A stretch of 64,000 nt of DNA, from the NCBI GenBank assembly GCA_036322855.1, contig AP027924.1, forward strand, positions 620,001 through 684,000. Reading direction: 5' to 3'. This DNA is from Improbicoccus pseudotrichonymphae. Its GTDB lineage: Bacteria; Bacillota; Clostridia; Oscillospirales; Acutalibacteraceae. Numbering within the stretch: position 1 is the stretch's first letter; every line of letters starts with the position of its first letter. Below the pieces are notes generated by a model that saw nothing but the letters and a program-made list of their open reading frames with translations, made no database searches and had not been told where the DNA came from. Shown in pieces: positions 36,790-46,814 of the stretch. Both the position numbers and the translations under genes were made by a program.

Positions 36790-36967
36790 TTCTTTTCTTT
36801 TGATTTTGCTGATTCCTTTGGGAATCTTATAATAGGCAATTATTGCAACTGCAATTGGTAATATGTCTTGACTTAATTCCCCAAACCGATAGAATGGAAC
36901 AAGCCACCTTAATGGATTCTATATAAAAACATATTAACTATTAAATTTTAAAAAGGAAATGATTATT

Positions 36968-37235
36968 ATGAAAAATACAAAAATGAAAAAAATTATAGCA
37001 TCAGTTTGTGTCGCAGTGATGTCTACGGTGTCTTCTTTAGGAATGTTTTTTTAAGAGATAGAGAAAGCGCCTTCTGCTGCCAAAGTTTTCGACAGGACTT
37101 ACCTTAGAATGGTTTGATAGCTTGGAAAAACGTCTTAATGATGGGGGCTACTACATTTCTCCTGCGTTACTTTGTACTCCCTCGCCTTTTAGATCCGTGG
37201 TGTCTCCCCTTCGGAAAACTAAGAAAACTAATTAA
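36968..37235 (+). pseudogene. broken exported-protein gene (signal peptide plus decayed body)
   Basis: AAGGAAATGATT precedes ATG 36968, which encodes MKNTKMKK, a hydrophobic stretch and GMFF, a plausible signal peptide, then TAA at 37052. The same frame goes on for 20 codons (EIEKAPSAAKVFDRTYLRMV) to TGA, and the next frame reads FDSLEKRLNDGGYYISP to TAA at 37233. The pieces form one credible secreted protein with a stop and a frameshift. The family is unknown. Base composition is less AT-rich than the flanks. Confidence 0.45.
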
Positions 37236-37300
37236 TATGGAGCAAAGTATTCAGTAGTCTACGCGGCGATTCACGTCAACAAATCAATTTCTATGATTAT

Positions 37301-39073
37301 TTAAGTAACGACTTTAGTTTTGATTTTGTTTAACAATTGTAAAGCTCGCTTGGCTGTTGCTCTTGCTCCTGGTTTTGCTTCTAGACATTGTTTAAAGAAT
37401 TCGAAAAGGTCGTCATCAATTCTATTGCCAAATCTGTTTATTTTTCCTATTATTAGAGGTCTATTAAATAAATCAAAAACTAAATCAGATGGTATTTTAT
37501 TAAATGTTAAACAATATATAACGAAAGCTGCCGAATAAACATCGGATTTTTTACCATCATAATATTGCCTTGCCCTCACTTCCCGCCCGAAACCAAAAAT
37601 GGTGAAAGGAGTATGAAATAGGCGATTACTAGCTACTTCGGGTGGCATCATTTCGCGCGTTCCACATTCGGGTGGCATCATTTCGCGCGTTCCACATATT
37701 GTTGCGGCGAGACTAGCTTCTCTGGCTAACCCAAAACCACATATCTTCACTTTATTGTCATTAGTTATCAAAATATTTTCAAATTTAATATTTCTGTGTA
37801 CGATGTTTCTTTTATGCAATGAAATTAATCCACTATAAATTTGTTTTGCAAATTCTATGATTTGATCCATGCTTTTTATTTCGATTTCGCCAAGAGTTTT
37901 TGCTTCATCTAAAAAATCCATAGTAAAGCCACATATTCCACTTTTGTTAAAACTGCTTGTATATTTTACTATGTTATCACTTTTTGTACCTCTAACTTGC
38001 TCAAAAATATTACTTTCATTTTCAAGAGACATTTTAGAAGTAAGACTACCATTTTTTGGAATAACTTTAACAGCAATTATTTTTTCTTCTTTGTTCTTAC
38101 ATGAATATATTCTGCCTGATTGCCCATAACTTAAAAACTTTTCAATGGTTAAACCTTGTCCGCTTAATATTTTTTCATCTAATTCCTTTAATCTTTCCGA
38201 GACAATTTTACTTACGCAAGATATCCATTCTATTAACGTTTTATTTTCTAATTCAACTATTTTTTTAAGTAATGAATCAAAACATCTTGACTCATCACTT
38301 AGATCACTATAACAAAAAAAACCCCTTTTAATATTTTCTATATTTTCAATGGCCGCAATTTCTAATTCAAATAATTGCAATAGTTGAAACAACATATCTT
38401 TGTCTAATAAGTTTATCTTTTGTTCAGAAAAATTTTGCAATAAATCTATTTGAGTTAAACAAGTTTTGTAAGATTGACCAGCGAATAAAAAAGATGGCAT
38501 AATTCGTAGTAGCCCAATTAACATTTTATTTAGTTCTGAAAGATAGCAAGATCTTCTACGTTTGATTTCTTCGAGTTTGGCATTTAACTTATTAAGACCA
38601 AAAACAAGATCAAATGCAGGTTTTATTCTTTTAAAAAGAAAGTGACCGCCGATTATAATGGGTATAGAAAGCAACGCCGTTACTTTTACCGGTTTAGATT
38701 GTTTGCTCCAGTATCCCCACAATTTTTTCTTTACAACTTGCCATTTAGATTCTTCTTCTGTGGTTTCTTCTTCTTCTTCTTCTGTGGTTTCTTCTTCTTC
38801 TAGTAGAGTGGTCTGCATTAGTGTCTGGGGTTTGTTTTGTCCTTCAATTGGTGAACTCATTCCCTTTATTGTTCCGGTAAGTGCAATCATCGCCGCCATG
38901 CTCACACCCATAATTTTTGAACAATATCTAGTCTTTAAGTTTCTTCCCGAAACTGCCAACAATGCATCTTCTTCAAGCTTTGTATCCAAATACATGTTTA
39001 AATAATATTTTATCAACCATTTCATCTTTGACATAATTTTTCCCATAATTCTAACCAAGTTTTTATTCATCAA
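37301..39073 (-). CDS. membrane-linked pseudokinase (eukaryotic-like)
   Basis: A 590-residue protein. N-terminal signal-like segment (about 54-72), Glu/Thr-rich low-complexity region (91-109), membrane span (about 131-147), helical region, then a kinase-like domain (about 312-585). GQSGRIYS glycine loop and AVKVI (Lys336) are intact. But HRD is HRN (Asn428) and DFG is GFG (446-448), so both catalytic/metal Asp residues are lost. The activation segment contains CGTREMMPPE twice in tandem, from a 30-bp duplication. It probably binds rather than phosphorylates. It lies between the prophage edge and prkC, from which its kinase part is very different. An effector or scaffold role is inference. Confidence 0.7.
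   Translation of the reverse strand: MMNKNLVRIMGKIMSKMKWLIKYYLNMYLDTKLEEDALLAVSGRNLKTRYCSKIMGVSMAAMIALTGTIKGMSSPIEGQNKPQTLMQTTLLEEEETTEEEEEETTEEESKWQVVKKKLWGYWSKQSKPVKVTALLSIPIIIGGHFLFKRIKPAFDLVFGLNKLNAKLEEIKRRRSCYLSELNKMLIGLLRIMPSFLFAGQSYKTCLTQIDLLQNFSEQKINLLDKDMLFQLLQLFELEIAAIENIENIKRGFFCYSDLSDESRCFDSLLKKIVELENKTLIEWISCVSKIVSERLKELDEKILSGQGLTIEKFLSYGQSGRIYSCKNKEEKIIAVKVIPKNGSLTSKMSLENESNIFEQVRGTKSDNIVKYTSSFNKSGICGFTMDFLDEAKTLGEIEIKSMDQIIEFAKQIYSGLISLHKRNIVHRNIKFENILITNDNKVKICGFGLAREASLAATICGTREMMPPECGTREMMPPEVASNRLFHTPFTIFGFGREVRARQYYDGKKSDVYSAAFVIYCLTFNKIPSDLVFDLFNRPLIIGKINRFGNRIDDDLFEFFKQCLEAKPGARATAKRALQLLNKIKTKVVT
37638..37697. repeat. exact 30-bp tandem duplication in the pseudokinase activation segment
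   Basis: Two identical 30-base units (37638-37667, 37668-37697) keep the frame and duplicate CGTREMMPPE, the region equivalent to the GT/APE end of a kinase activation loop. Confidence 0.9.
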
Positions 39074-39208
39074 ATCGCACCTAAATAAGACAAAATTGGA
39101 ATAATCTCTTAATTTTATACAATTTTTTTGTTTGTTCTAGATAATTCCTATCTTGTTATTTCCATATTTACATTGTAGCACATATCATTATCCTAATCTA
39201 TGCAAACT

Positions 39209-41122
39209 CTAAGACGGATAATCATGTTTTTCTATTATTTTTATTGCCTCATTAGGCGGCGCATTAAAATTTATTTCGTAAACTCTATATAGAAACTGAT
39301 CATTAATTTTTACTCTTATTTCTTTTTTGCCTTGATTGGCCGTAAAGCTGAATTTTTTTAGTTTTATTGCAGTGGTGTCGACTCTTACTTTCTGATTATG
39401 TGTACCATCAACATATATATCAAGATTGATAACCTCTTTTATTTGTGGCAATAGTATTTCTAATTCTATTGTTTTGTCTTTTTTGACTCCGGAGCTGGCT
39501 ATGATATCAATCGTCGAACCAATGTTGACTTTTATGCCCGGCAGCGGTTTTGTTGATATTATTGTGTCTTTGGGTAAATCATTTTTTTCATATTCTATAT
39601 CCGGGGAAACCTTGAGCTTTAAATCATTTAATTCTTCTTTAGCTTCTGCTATGCTTTTGCCTATTACGTCCGGTACCGCAACAACAGATTCGACGGGTCC
39701 TTTGCTTACATAAAGTATAACCGTCGAATCTACCATAATTTTTGTGCTTTCCGCGGGATCTGAATACAGAACAGTTCCTATCGGTTTGCTTTCGTCATTT
39801 ATCATTCTGATTTCAGATTTCAAACCTGCATTCATGAGTTTTAAAGAAGCCAACTCTCCTGTCAATCCGGTAACTTGTGGTACATCTATTAGAATTCCGG
39901 CGCTATTTACCTTTAAATTTATCGTAGCCCCTGCTTTTATTTTTTTAGATCCGGGTAAAGGATCTTGATCTAATATCACACCTTGCGGCTTAGTCGGATC
40001 ATATACCGAATCAATTTTCCAGTGGAATTTATAATTTTCGTTTTCTATATCACTTAGATACATCCCGACAAAATCCGGAACATCTACGTCTTTCATGATT
40101 CCGCTTGCACCATATGAAGTAAACATCGTGAATAACATAAATCCAACAGTAAAAATTAATGAAGTGACAAATATTCCGGTTGCGATGAAGATTATTTTCT
40201 TTGTTTTTGCTTTCGAGGTTTTTTTTTCTTTTTGTTCAATATTTTCTTCTTCAATATCTTCTCCCAGCCATTTGTTGCTAAATTCAACATCAGAGCTTTC
40301 TTCAAAAATTTTGATATCATGAAGCATTTCTTCGGCCGTTTGATATCTTCTCTCCGGATTTTTTTTCATGGATTTCAATACTATATTTTCAAGAAACGGA
40401 GGGATCGAAGTATTTATCTTACAAGGCCTTTGTGGATCCAGTTGCATTTGCATCAAAGCGATTGAAAAATCATTTTCAGACTCAAAAGGAAGACATCCGG
40501 TAATCATTTCATAAAAAATAATGCCCACTGAATATATATCCGATCTGGCATCGGCAGCTATACCCCTGGCCTGTTCCGGTGAAATATAATGAACTGAACC
40601 AAAACTTTTAATCGCCACAGTTTTTGTTTCGTCTTTTAAAAATTTAGCTATCCCAAAATCTGTTATTTTTATGAAATTATTGTTAACTATCATTATATTT
40701 TGTGATTTTATATCTCTATGAATTATACCTTTATAATGAGCGTGTTTAAGAGCCTCGAGAATTTGTTTTATAATATCAATCGAATTTTTAATGGAAATGT
40801 TCGTTTTATTATTGTTTATATACTCTTTCAGCGTCGTACCGTCTATATATTCCATTACTATATACTGAATTTTGGAACCGATATTCACAGAAAAAACCTT
40901 TACAATATTCTGATGTGAAAGGATTTTTATAGCTTTTGATTCATTTCTAAATCTTCTTATAAATTCTTTATTTTCCGAATATTCGCTTTTTAGTATTTTG
41001 AGAGCAACATTTTTTTTTTCTACTATATCATAGGCTTTATAGACAAAAGCCATTCCGCCCGATCCCAGAAGTTCATATATTTCATATCGAGAATCAAGAC
41101 GTTTTCTTATATAGTTATTCAA
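39209..41122 (-). CDS. prkC: PASTA-domain Ser/Thr protein kinase
   Basis: A membrane kinase sensing peptidoglycan fragments and adjusting wall synthesis and dormancy exit. Start taken as TTG 41122, since GGAGG lies 8 bases upstream (the open frame begins 5 codons earlier inside that site). Kinase domain: GSGGMAFVYKA, VALKIL, HRDIKSQN, TDFGIAK, all catalytic residues present. A single membrane span (about 310-332) is followed by at least three PASTA repeats (DVPDFVGM, DVPQVTGL, AVPDVIGK). It follows rlmN after 27 bases, as in many Firmicutes, but the usual PP2C phosphatase gene between rlmN and prkC is absent, as is the usual downstream rsgA. Confidence 0.92.
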   Translation of the reverse strand: MNNYIRKRLDSRYEIYELLGSGGMAFVYKAYDIVEKKNVALKILKSEYSENKEFIRRFRNESKAIKILSHQNIVKVFSVNIGSKIQYIVMEYIDGTTLKEYINNNKTNISIKNSIDIIKQILEALKHAHYKGIIHRDIKSQNIMIVNNNFIKITDFGIAKFLKDETKTVAIKSFGSVHYISPEQARGIAADARSDIYSVGIIFYEMITGCLPFESENDFSIALMQMQLDPQRPCKINTSIPPFLENIVLKSMKKNPERRYQTAEEMLHDIKIFEESSDVEFSNKWLGEDIEEENIEQKEKKTSKAKTKKIIFIATGIFVTSLIFTVGFMLFTMFTSYGASGIMKDVDVPDFVGMYLSDIENENYKFHWKIDSVYDPTKPQGVILDQDPLPGSKKIKAGATINLKVNSAGILIDVPQVTGLTGELASLKLMNAGLKSEIRMINDESKPIGTVLYSDPAESTKIMVDSTVILYVSKGPVESVVAVPDVIGKSIAEAKEELNDLKLKVSPDIEYEKNDLPKDTIISTKPLPGIKVNIGSTIDIIASSGVKKDKTIELEILLPQIKEVINLDIYVDGTHNQKVRVDTTAIKLKKFSFTANQGKKEIRVKINDQFLYRVYEINFNAPPNEAIKIIEKHDYPS

Positions 41123-41149
41123 AATGCCAACCTCCACTTACATATTATA

Positions 41150-42175
41150 CTACGAAATTCGAGAATTTCTGAGTTGGCCGCACGCCGCATTTATATCAGA
41201 ACCCAATACACGCCTAATGGTAACACTCACATTCTTACTCAATAAAAAATTGCAAAAACATTTTATCTGCAATAATTCGCTGGCTTCAAAATTGTTAGAT
41301 GAATTTTTATTCAAGGGAATTAAATTAACATGACAATTCAATTTCTTTATTATTTTAAACAAATTTTTTGCATCACTTATTTTATCATTTAAATTTTTTA
41401 TCATTAAATACTCAAAAGTTAAACGCTTTCTTGTTTTCTTTGAATAATAATAACAAGAATCCAATAATTTTTCCAAATCAAAACATTTATTAACAGGCAT
41501 GATTTTATTTCTCGAAAAATTATTAGAAGCATGCAAAGATATACAAAGAGATGATTTTAACCCAGAATCAGCAAATTCTCTAATTTTATCCGCAATTCCA
41601 CAAGTAGAAACTGTTATATGACGAGAACCTATATTTAATCCCTTTTCAAAAGAAACTATGCTTAAAAATTTTACAACATTTTCGTAATTTTCAAATGGTT
41701 CTCCTATTCCCATCAGAGTAACATTTGAAATTTTTTTCCCGATATCTCTTCCTATTAGATCTATTTGAGAAATCATTTCAGACACGCTCAAATTTCTAAC
41801 AAATTTACTGTCAGAATTTGCACAAAATGCGCACCTCATCCTGCATCCGACTTGTGTTGAAATACACACGACCGAACCATAGCTGTAAGTCATCAAAACC
41901 GATTCGATAAATTCATCATCTCGGAGGCGAAACATATACTTGACCGTTCCATCTTTTGATATTATTTTCTTTTCGATCTTACATTTAATTATTTCATAAT
42001 TTTCACCAAATTTTATCCGTAAATTCAAAGGAATATCCGACATCTCAAAAAAAGAACCTATACCTTTATTCAACCACTTGAAAACCTGGTAAGCTCTATA
42101 TTTTTTTAGATTTATTTTCTCGAATTCACGTTCTAAATCCGATAGACACATCGATTTTATATCTTTTTTTAACAA
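41150..42175 (-). CDS. rlmN: 23S rRNA (adenine-2503-C2)-methyltransferase
   Basis: A 341-residue radical SAM enzyme that methylates A2503 of 23S rRNA and A37 of some tRNAs. The Fe-S motif is GCRMRCAFCANS (CxxxCxxC); GIGEPFENYENV is the SAM-binding GGEP equivalent; SLHAS and the C-terminal AACGQL Cys are also present. The length is near the family norm. It has a clear promoter at 42213-42240 and appears co-transcribed with prkC. Confidence 0.95.
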   Translation of the reverse strand: MLKKDIKSMCLSDLEREFEKINLKKYRAYQVFKWLNKGIGSFFEMSDIPLNLRIKFGENYEIIKCKIEKKIISKDGTVKYMFRLRDDEFIESVLMTYSYGSVVCISTQVGCRMRCAFCANSDSKFVRNLSVSEMISQIDLIGRDIGKKISNVTLMGIGEPFENYENVVKFLSIVSFEKGLNIGSRHITVSTCGIADKIREFADSGLKSSLCISLHASNNFSRNKIMPVNKCFDLEKLLDSCYYYSKKTRKRLTFEYLMIKNLNDKISDAKNLFKIIKKLNCHVNLIPLNKNSSNNFEASELLQIKCFCNFLLSKNVSVTIRRVLGSDINAACGQLRNSRIS

Positions 42176-42212
42176 AAAATCATCACCTGCAGCGATTCTA
42201 CGGCTCTTTTAG

Positions 42213-42240
42213 ATTTTAATTCACAAGAGCGTTTTGTCAA
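42213..42240 (-). promoter_or_regulatory. promoter of rlmN-prkC
   Basis: On the minus strand TTGACA (42240-42235) and TAAAAT (42218-42213) are 16 bases apart, about 38 bases before rlmN. Confidence 0.65.
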
Positions 42241-42392
42241 TGCCACAATTTAAACATAATGCAAAAACTTAAGTGAGATTAATTTTCGTTCGGCGTTTAA
42301 ATAAAAATTTTTGTTACATTTGGAATCTAATACCATTCGAGATCTATAAACCCTTCCTTTATCAATTCTGAAGATAATAAAAATCGAAATGA

Positions 42393-43052
42393 TCACCATA
42401 TGCCCTCTAATTTTGCGATATGTTCGGCACATTTTTCATCCGCCGGACCATCATGATTTATTTCGCCATGTTCCATAAAAACTATTCTGTTGGCAAAACT
42501 TTTAACAAAATTCATGTCGTGAGACACGGAAATCATAGATACATTTTTATCTACGATATCAGAAAGTAAAGTTGTGATTTCTCGCGAGGATTTAGGATCC
42601 AATGACGACGTGGGCTCATCAATAAGTAAAATCTTTGGTTTTAAAGCTAAAGTTCTCACTATTGCAACCCTTTGTTTCTCTCCTCCGGAAAGATTTGCGG
42701 GATATCTAAGTGTTTTGGATTCAAGGCCAACCTTTTTAAGAAGCTCCATCGCAATGTCTTTGGCTTCGTTTTTTTTAATTTTTTTTATATGTATCAATGC
42801 CAAGGTTATATTCTTTAAAACAGTTAAGTGGCTGAACAAATTAAAACTTTGAAAAATCATACCTATTTTGCTTCTAATTGCACAAATGTCGGTATCTTTG
42901 CTTAAAATAGACTTACCATCAAAAAATATATCACCAGAGCTTGGATATTCCAATAAATTCACGCAACGCAACAGAGTACTCTTGCCAACGCCGGAGCGAC
43001 CAACGATGCATATCTTATCCCCGCGCTTGACATCCAAGTTTATGTTATTCAA
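42393..43052 (-). CDS. ABC transporter ATP-binding protein, amino-acid (GlnQ) type, orphan
   Basis: A 219-residue ATPase: GRSGVGKST (Walker A), Q-loop FQSFNLF, LSGGEKQR signature, LLIDEPTSSLD (Walker B) and SVSHD (His switch). Best fit is the polar amino-acid uptake class. The protein N-terminus is uncertain: the frame continues upstream (ILRIEKLSFFADKIKILNN, expected for the family) to a good AGAGG site at about 43105, but with no ATG/GTG/TTG there; the first standard start is TTG at 43052. No permease or binding protein gene is next to it, so the complex is either incomplete or encoded elsewhere. Confidence 0.8.
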   Translation of the reverse strand: MNNINLDVKRGDKICIVGRSGVGKSTLLRCVNLLEYPSSGDIFFDGKSILSKDTDICAIRSKIGMIFQSFNLFSHLTVLKNITLALIHIKKIKKNEAKDIAMELLKKVGLESKTLRYPANLSGGEKQRVAIVRTLALKPKILLIDEPTSSLDPKSSREITTLLSDIVDKNVSMISVSHDMNFVKSFANRIVFMEHGEINHDGPADEKCAEHIAKLEGIW

Positions 43053-43343
43053 AATTTTTATTTTATCCGCAAAGAAAGATAATTTCTCAATTCTTAATAT
43101 GATTCTAACCTCTTAAAAAATACTAACAAACCGTCAGAATTTTATATTCATAATCATAATAAATCAAATTATTGTTATTGCACTAAGAACCTGTCTTTAT
43201 AGTTTTAAATTATGTGTTCTTGAGAAACTTTTTTGTAAAATGAAGAAAAAACTCGAACAAACACTCACATATTTAAAGAATTTTTACAAAATTTTACAAA
43301 AAACAATCGAAAATATATGTTTTGAAAGCTATGAAAATGGATT

Positions 43344-45761
43344 CTAAATATTTTCGGTATTAATAACAGACACTATTTTATCTTTCTTGTTTAATTTCAT
43401 GATTTTGACACCTTTGGACGGCCGCGAGCATTGTTTTACTGAATTCGCCTTTATTCTTATTATAATACCATTGGATGCTATGATTATTAAATCATCATTT
43501 AACTTTACATTTACAGTAGCTGCTACATTTCCATAATTTTTCGAATGATAATTTATTATTCCACTTCCGCCTCTTCCCTGGAGTCTAAAATCAGAACCTT
43601 TTGAAATTCTGCCGTAGCCTGTTTCTGAGACGGTCAGAATCATGTCGCTGTTTTCGGCCGTAATCATATTTATGATGTAATCGCCTTTGGCCAATCTAAT
43701 TGCCCTTACACCCCTGGTGCTACGTCCCAACGGCCTAAGCTCAGATTCGTTAAATCTTATGGATTTACCTTTTCGTGTTGTGATTAACAGCTTTCTGGAA
43801 CCGTTCGTGATTTTGGTCCATACAAGTTCATCACCGGATTCAAGATTAATCGCCGCAATGCCGTTTTTTCTTACTGCTTCAAACAAATCCAGGCTTGTTT
43901 TTTTTATATAACCAAACTTTGTAACCATAACGAGATATGAATTTGATTCGAACTTTGAAACTTTTAAAAAAGAAGTTATTTTTTCATCTTTAACCAAACT
44001 TAATAAATTAATAATATTTAATCCTTTCGAAACTTTAGAGCCTTCCGGTATTTCATAACATTTTAATTTATAAACCTTTCCTAAATTTGAAAAAAATAAA
44101 ATAAAATCATGACTATCGGCTGTAATTATTTCATTGGCGGAATCGTCCTCTCTTCGAGTGAGGCCGGAAACACCACGTCCGCCTCGTTTTTGCGCATGAT
44201 ATAAATCTATATTTTGTGTCTTTATGTATCCCATGTTTGTAAAAATTACAACTTTTTCACAGTGAGGGATCAAATCTTCTATATTGGTTTTGTCTTCTTG
44301 ATAAACTATTTCAGTCCTTCTTTTGTCGGAAAAATGTTTTTTTATCTCGAGGACCTCATCCTTTAAAATCGAAAGCAATTTATTTCTATCTGATAAAATA
44401 CTGTTAAAATAACTTATTTTTTCATTTAATAGCTTTATTTCGTCCTCTAGTTTGTTTATTTCAAGATTTGTAAGTTTCCCAAGCGCCATTTGTACTATAG
44501 CCTCGGTTTGTTCCTTGGAAAGATCAAATTCTTCCGTCAAACCGGCCTTTCCTTCGGCCACTGTGGAAGATGATCGCAAAATACTTATGACTTTGTCTAT
44601 ATTATCAATCGCAATTTTAAGACCATTTAAAATATGAACTCTCGCGAGTGATTTTTTTAGATCGAAATTTGTTCTACGAGTTATAATCTCAACTTGAAAA
44701 TTAATATAAATTTGAAGACTTTCTTTTATATTAAGAATTTTGGGTTCGCCATTGACAATGGCAAGCATTATGACACCAAAAGTAACCTGAAGCTGAGAAT
44801 AACTGTATAACTGATTCAAAACCAATTTCATAGATGACGAAGACTTTACATTAATTTCTATACGCATGCCTTCGCGATCTGAATGGTCTTCTATTCTTGT
44901 AATTGATTCTATTTTTTTATCTTTTATTAAATTAGCTATCGATTCAACTAACCTAGCTTTGTTTACCTGATATGGAAGCTCGGTTACTATTATTCTATTT
45001 TTTGAATTCTCGCCCTCTTCGATTTCGACTTTTGCTTTAACTGTTATTTTCCCACGTCCGGTTTTGTATGCTTTTTTTATCTCTTCGTTACCTATAATAA
45101 TTCCACCGGTTGGGAAATCCGGGCCTTTTATAAATTTCATTATTTCATCAATGTCTGCGTCTGGATTATCTATCAAATGACACGTGGCGTCTATTATTTC
45201 GCCCAAATTATGCGGAGGAATATTTGTCGCCATACCAACGGCAATCCCGGAAGAACCATTGGCTAATAAATTCGGAAATCTAGACGGCAAAACCGTTGGC
45301 TCTTCAAGCCTGTCATCATAGTTAGAAGCAAAATCTACAGTTTCTTTATCTATATTCTTTAAAATTTCCGAAGAAATTTTACTCATTCTGGCTTCGGTAT
45401 ATCTGTAAGCTGCTGGCGGATCGCCGTCCACGGAACCAAAATTTCCGTGTCCGTCTATTAATGCATATCTCATCGAAAAGCTCTGGGCCATTCTAACTAG
45501 AGCGTCATAAACAGACGCATCCCCATGGGGATGATATCTTCCCAAAACAGAGCCAACCGTATCAGCACATTTTCTATACGGTTTATCGGATGTCAAATTA
45601 TTTTCAAAAAGTGTATAAAGTATACGTCTGTGAACAGGCTTTAAACCATCTCTGGCGTCCGGGAGAGCCCTTGAAACTATTACAGACATAGAGTAATCCA
45701 AGAAGGATCTCTTCATTTCTTCATCTATGTTTACTTCTATTATTTGCTCGTTTTTATCCAT
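43344..45761 (-). CDS. gyrA: DNA gyrase subunit A
   Basis: An 805-residue type II topoisomerase subunit that, with GyrB, introduces negative supercoils. It starts MDKNEQIIEVN behind GGTGAAG. ARDGLKPVHRRIL and AAYRYTEARMS (catalytic Tyr) are present, and the C-terminal beta-pinwheel has QKRGGRGVSGL, a GyrA-box, which favours gyrA over parC. Length is normal. gyrB is not in the window. holA lies upstream 61 bases away. Confidence 0.93.
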   Translation of the reverse strand: MDKNEQIIEVNIDEEMKRSFLDYSMSVIVSRALPDARDGLKPVHRRILYTLFENNLTSDKPYRKCADTVGSVLGRYHPHGDASVYDALVRMAQSFSMRYALIDGHGNFGSVDGDPPAAYRYTEARMSKISSEILKNIDKETVDFASNYDDRLEEPTVLPSRFPNLLANGSSGIAVGMATNIPPHNLGEIIDATCHLIDNPDADIDEIMKFIKGPDFPTGGIIIGNEEIKKAYKTGRGKITVKAKVEIEEGENSKNRIIVTELPYQVNKARLVESIANLIKDKKIESITRIEDHSDREGMRIEINVKSSSSMKLVLNQLYSYSQLQVTFGVIMLAIVNGEPKILNIKESLQIYINFQVEIITRRTNFDLKKSLARVHILNGLKIAIDNIDKVISILRSSSTVAEGKAGLTEEFDLSKEQTEAIVQMALGKLTNLEINKLEDEIKLLNEKISYFNSILSDRNKLLSILKDEVLEIKKHFSDKRRTEIVYQEDKTNIEDLIPHCEKVVIFTNMGYIKTQNIDLYHAQKRGGRGVSGLTRREDDSANEIITADSHDFILFFSNLGKVYKLKCYEIPEGSKVSKGLNIINLLSLVKDEKITSFLKVSKFESNSYLVMVTKFGYIKKTSLDLFEAVRKNGIAAINLESGDELVWTKITNGSRKLLITTRKGKSIRFNESELRPLGRSTRGVRAIRLAKGDYIINMITAENSDMILTVSETGYGRISKGSDFRLQGRGGSGIINYHSKNYGNVAATVNVKLNDDLIIIASNGIIIRIKANSVKQCSRPSKGVKIMKLNKKDKIVSVINTENI

Positions 45762-45822
45762 ACTTCACCATAAAAAATAAACTCAGTCACTTTCTATACT
45801 ATTTCAATGCCGTTTGCAATAC

Positions 45823-46812
45823 CTAAGCAATAGCAGAGATAATATCAAACACCATTTTTTCAATTAAATAAATAATGGATAGATCGCAAGTTTTAATTAA
45901 TGAGTCTGTTTCGACTATTATTTCTATGCATTTTTTTATCGTTATTTCGTTGATGTTCTTAAAATCTTTTTCAATATTTTTCAATATAAATTTTTTATTT
46001 TCAAAGCCAAAATCTTTTGAGACGTCGTCAATGCTCAAATTGTATCTTTGAGCAATTTTTAATCTATAGGCGCTTACAAACACGGAACCTATAATATTAA
46101 TCGTACTGAATAATTCTTCTTTGGATAAGGTATTCAAAGACAAAAACAATTTATCAAAATCTTTATTTATTATGTATTTATTTATGTTAAAAACATTATC
46201 TTTTTCAAATTTCGGATTTATAGTCTTTTCTATTATCTCCGAATTTCCTAGACATATTTTTTGTAAGTTATTATATAAAAAATCCATATTTGTGCCACAT
46301 TTTTCAATTAAAAGTTGAGCATCTTCTGATGAAATATCTTTATTAAATTCCCTACCCCAAACTATGATTTGTTTTTCAAGAATCTTTAAATTTTTTATTC
46401 GAGGAAATTCAACCAATGTACCTGATTCTATAGAGCTATTTATATCTTTTTCCACTTGATCTTTATTTTCTTCTCGATTAATTAAAAGAATTAAAGTCAC
46501 AAAATCAGGCAGATCTTTAACATATTCAGAGAAAATTTTTAAATTTTTTAATCTGAAATTTCTTACTAATACAACTTTTTTATGTTGACATACAGGTAAA
46601 GAATTAATAGCTAAACTTAATTCTCCGAAATCTAAATCTTCATCGAATTTCATAAAATTGAATGGATTATTTTCATTTCCTATTGTTTTCTCGATTACAA
46701 TTCTTGTAAACTTATCTATCAAAAAATCATTTTCGCCATAGAAGCAATAAAAATTGTCCAAATTTGAGGATTTTATTTTATTTTTAAGCAGAGAGTAATT
46801 TATTTTATTCAT
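45823..46812 (-). CDS. holA: DNA polymerase III delta subunit
   Basis: A 329-residue clamp-loader subunit. It opens the sliding clamp together with the gamma/tau and delta' subunits. YCFYGENDFLIDKF at the start, NSLPVCQHKKVVLVRN and LILLINREEN are the family landmarks; the C-terminal helical domain is present. It begins 2 bases after spoIIE ends, so the two are co-transcribed. ATG follows AAAGG. Confidence 0.9.
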   Translation of the reverse strand: MNKINYSLLKNKIKSSNLDNFYCFYGENDFLIDKFTRIVIEKTIGNENNPFNFMKFDEDLDFGELSLAINSLPVCQHKKVVLVRNFRLKNLKIFSEYVKDLPDFVTLILLINREENKDQVEKDINSSIESGTLVEFPRIKNLKILEKQIIVWGREFNKDISSEDAQLLIEKCGTNMDFLYNNLQKICLGNSEIIEKTINPKFEKDNVFNINKYIINKDFDKLFLSLNTLSKEELFSTINIIGSVFVSAYRLKIAQRYNLSIDDVSKDFGFENKKFILKNIEKDFKNINEITIKKCIEIIVETDSLIKTCDLSIIYLIEKMVFDIISAIA

Positions 46813-46814
46813 GT

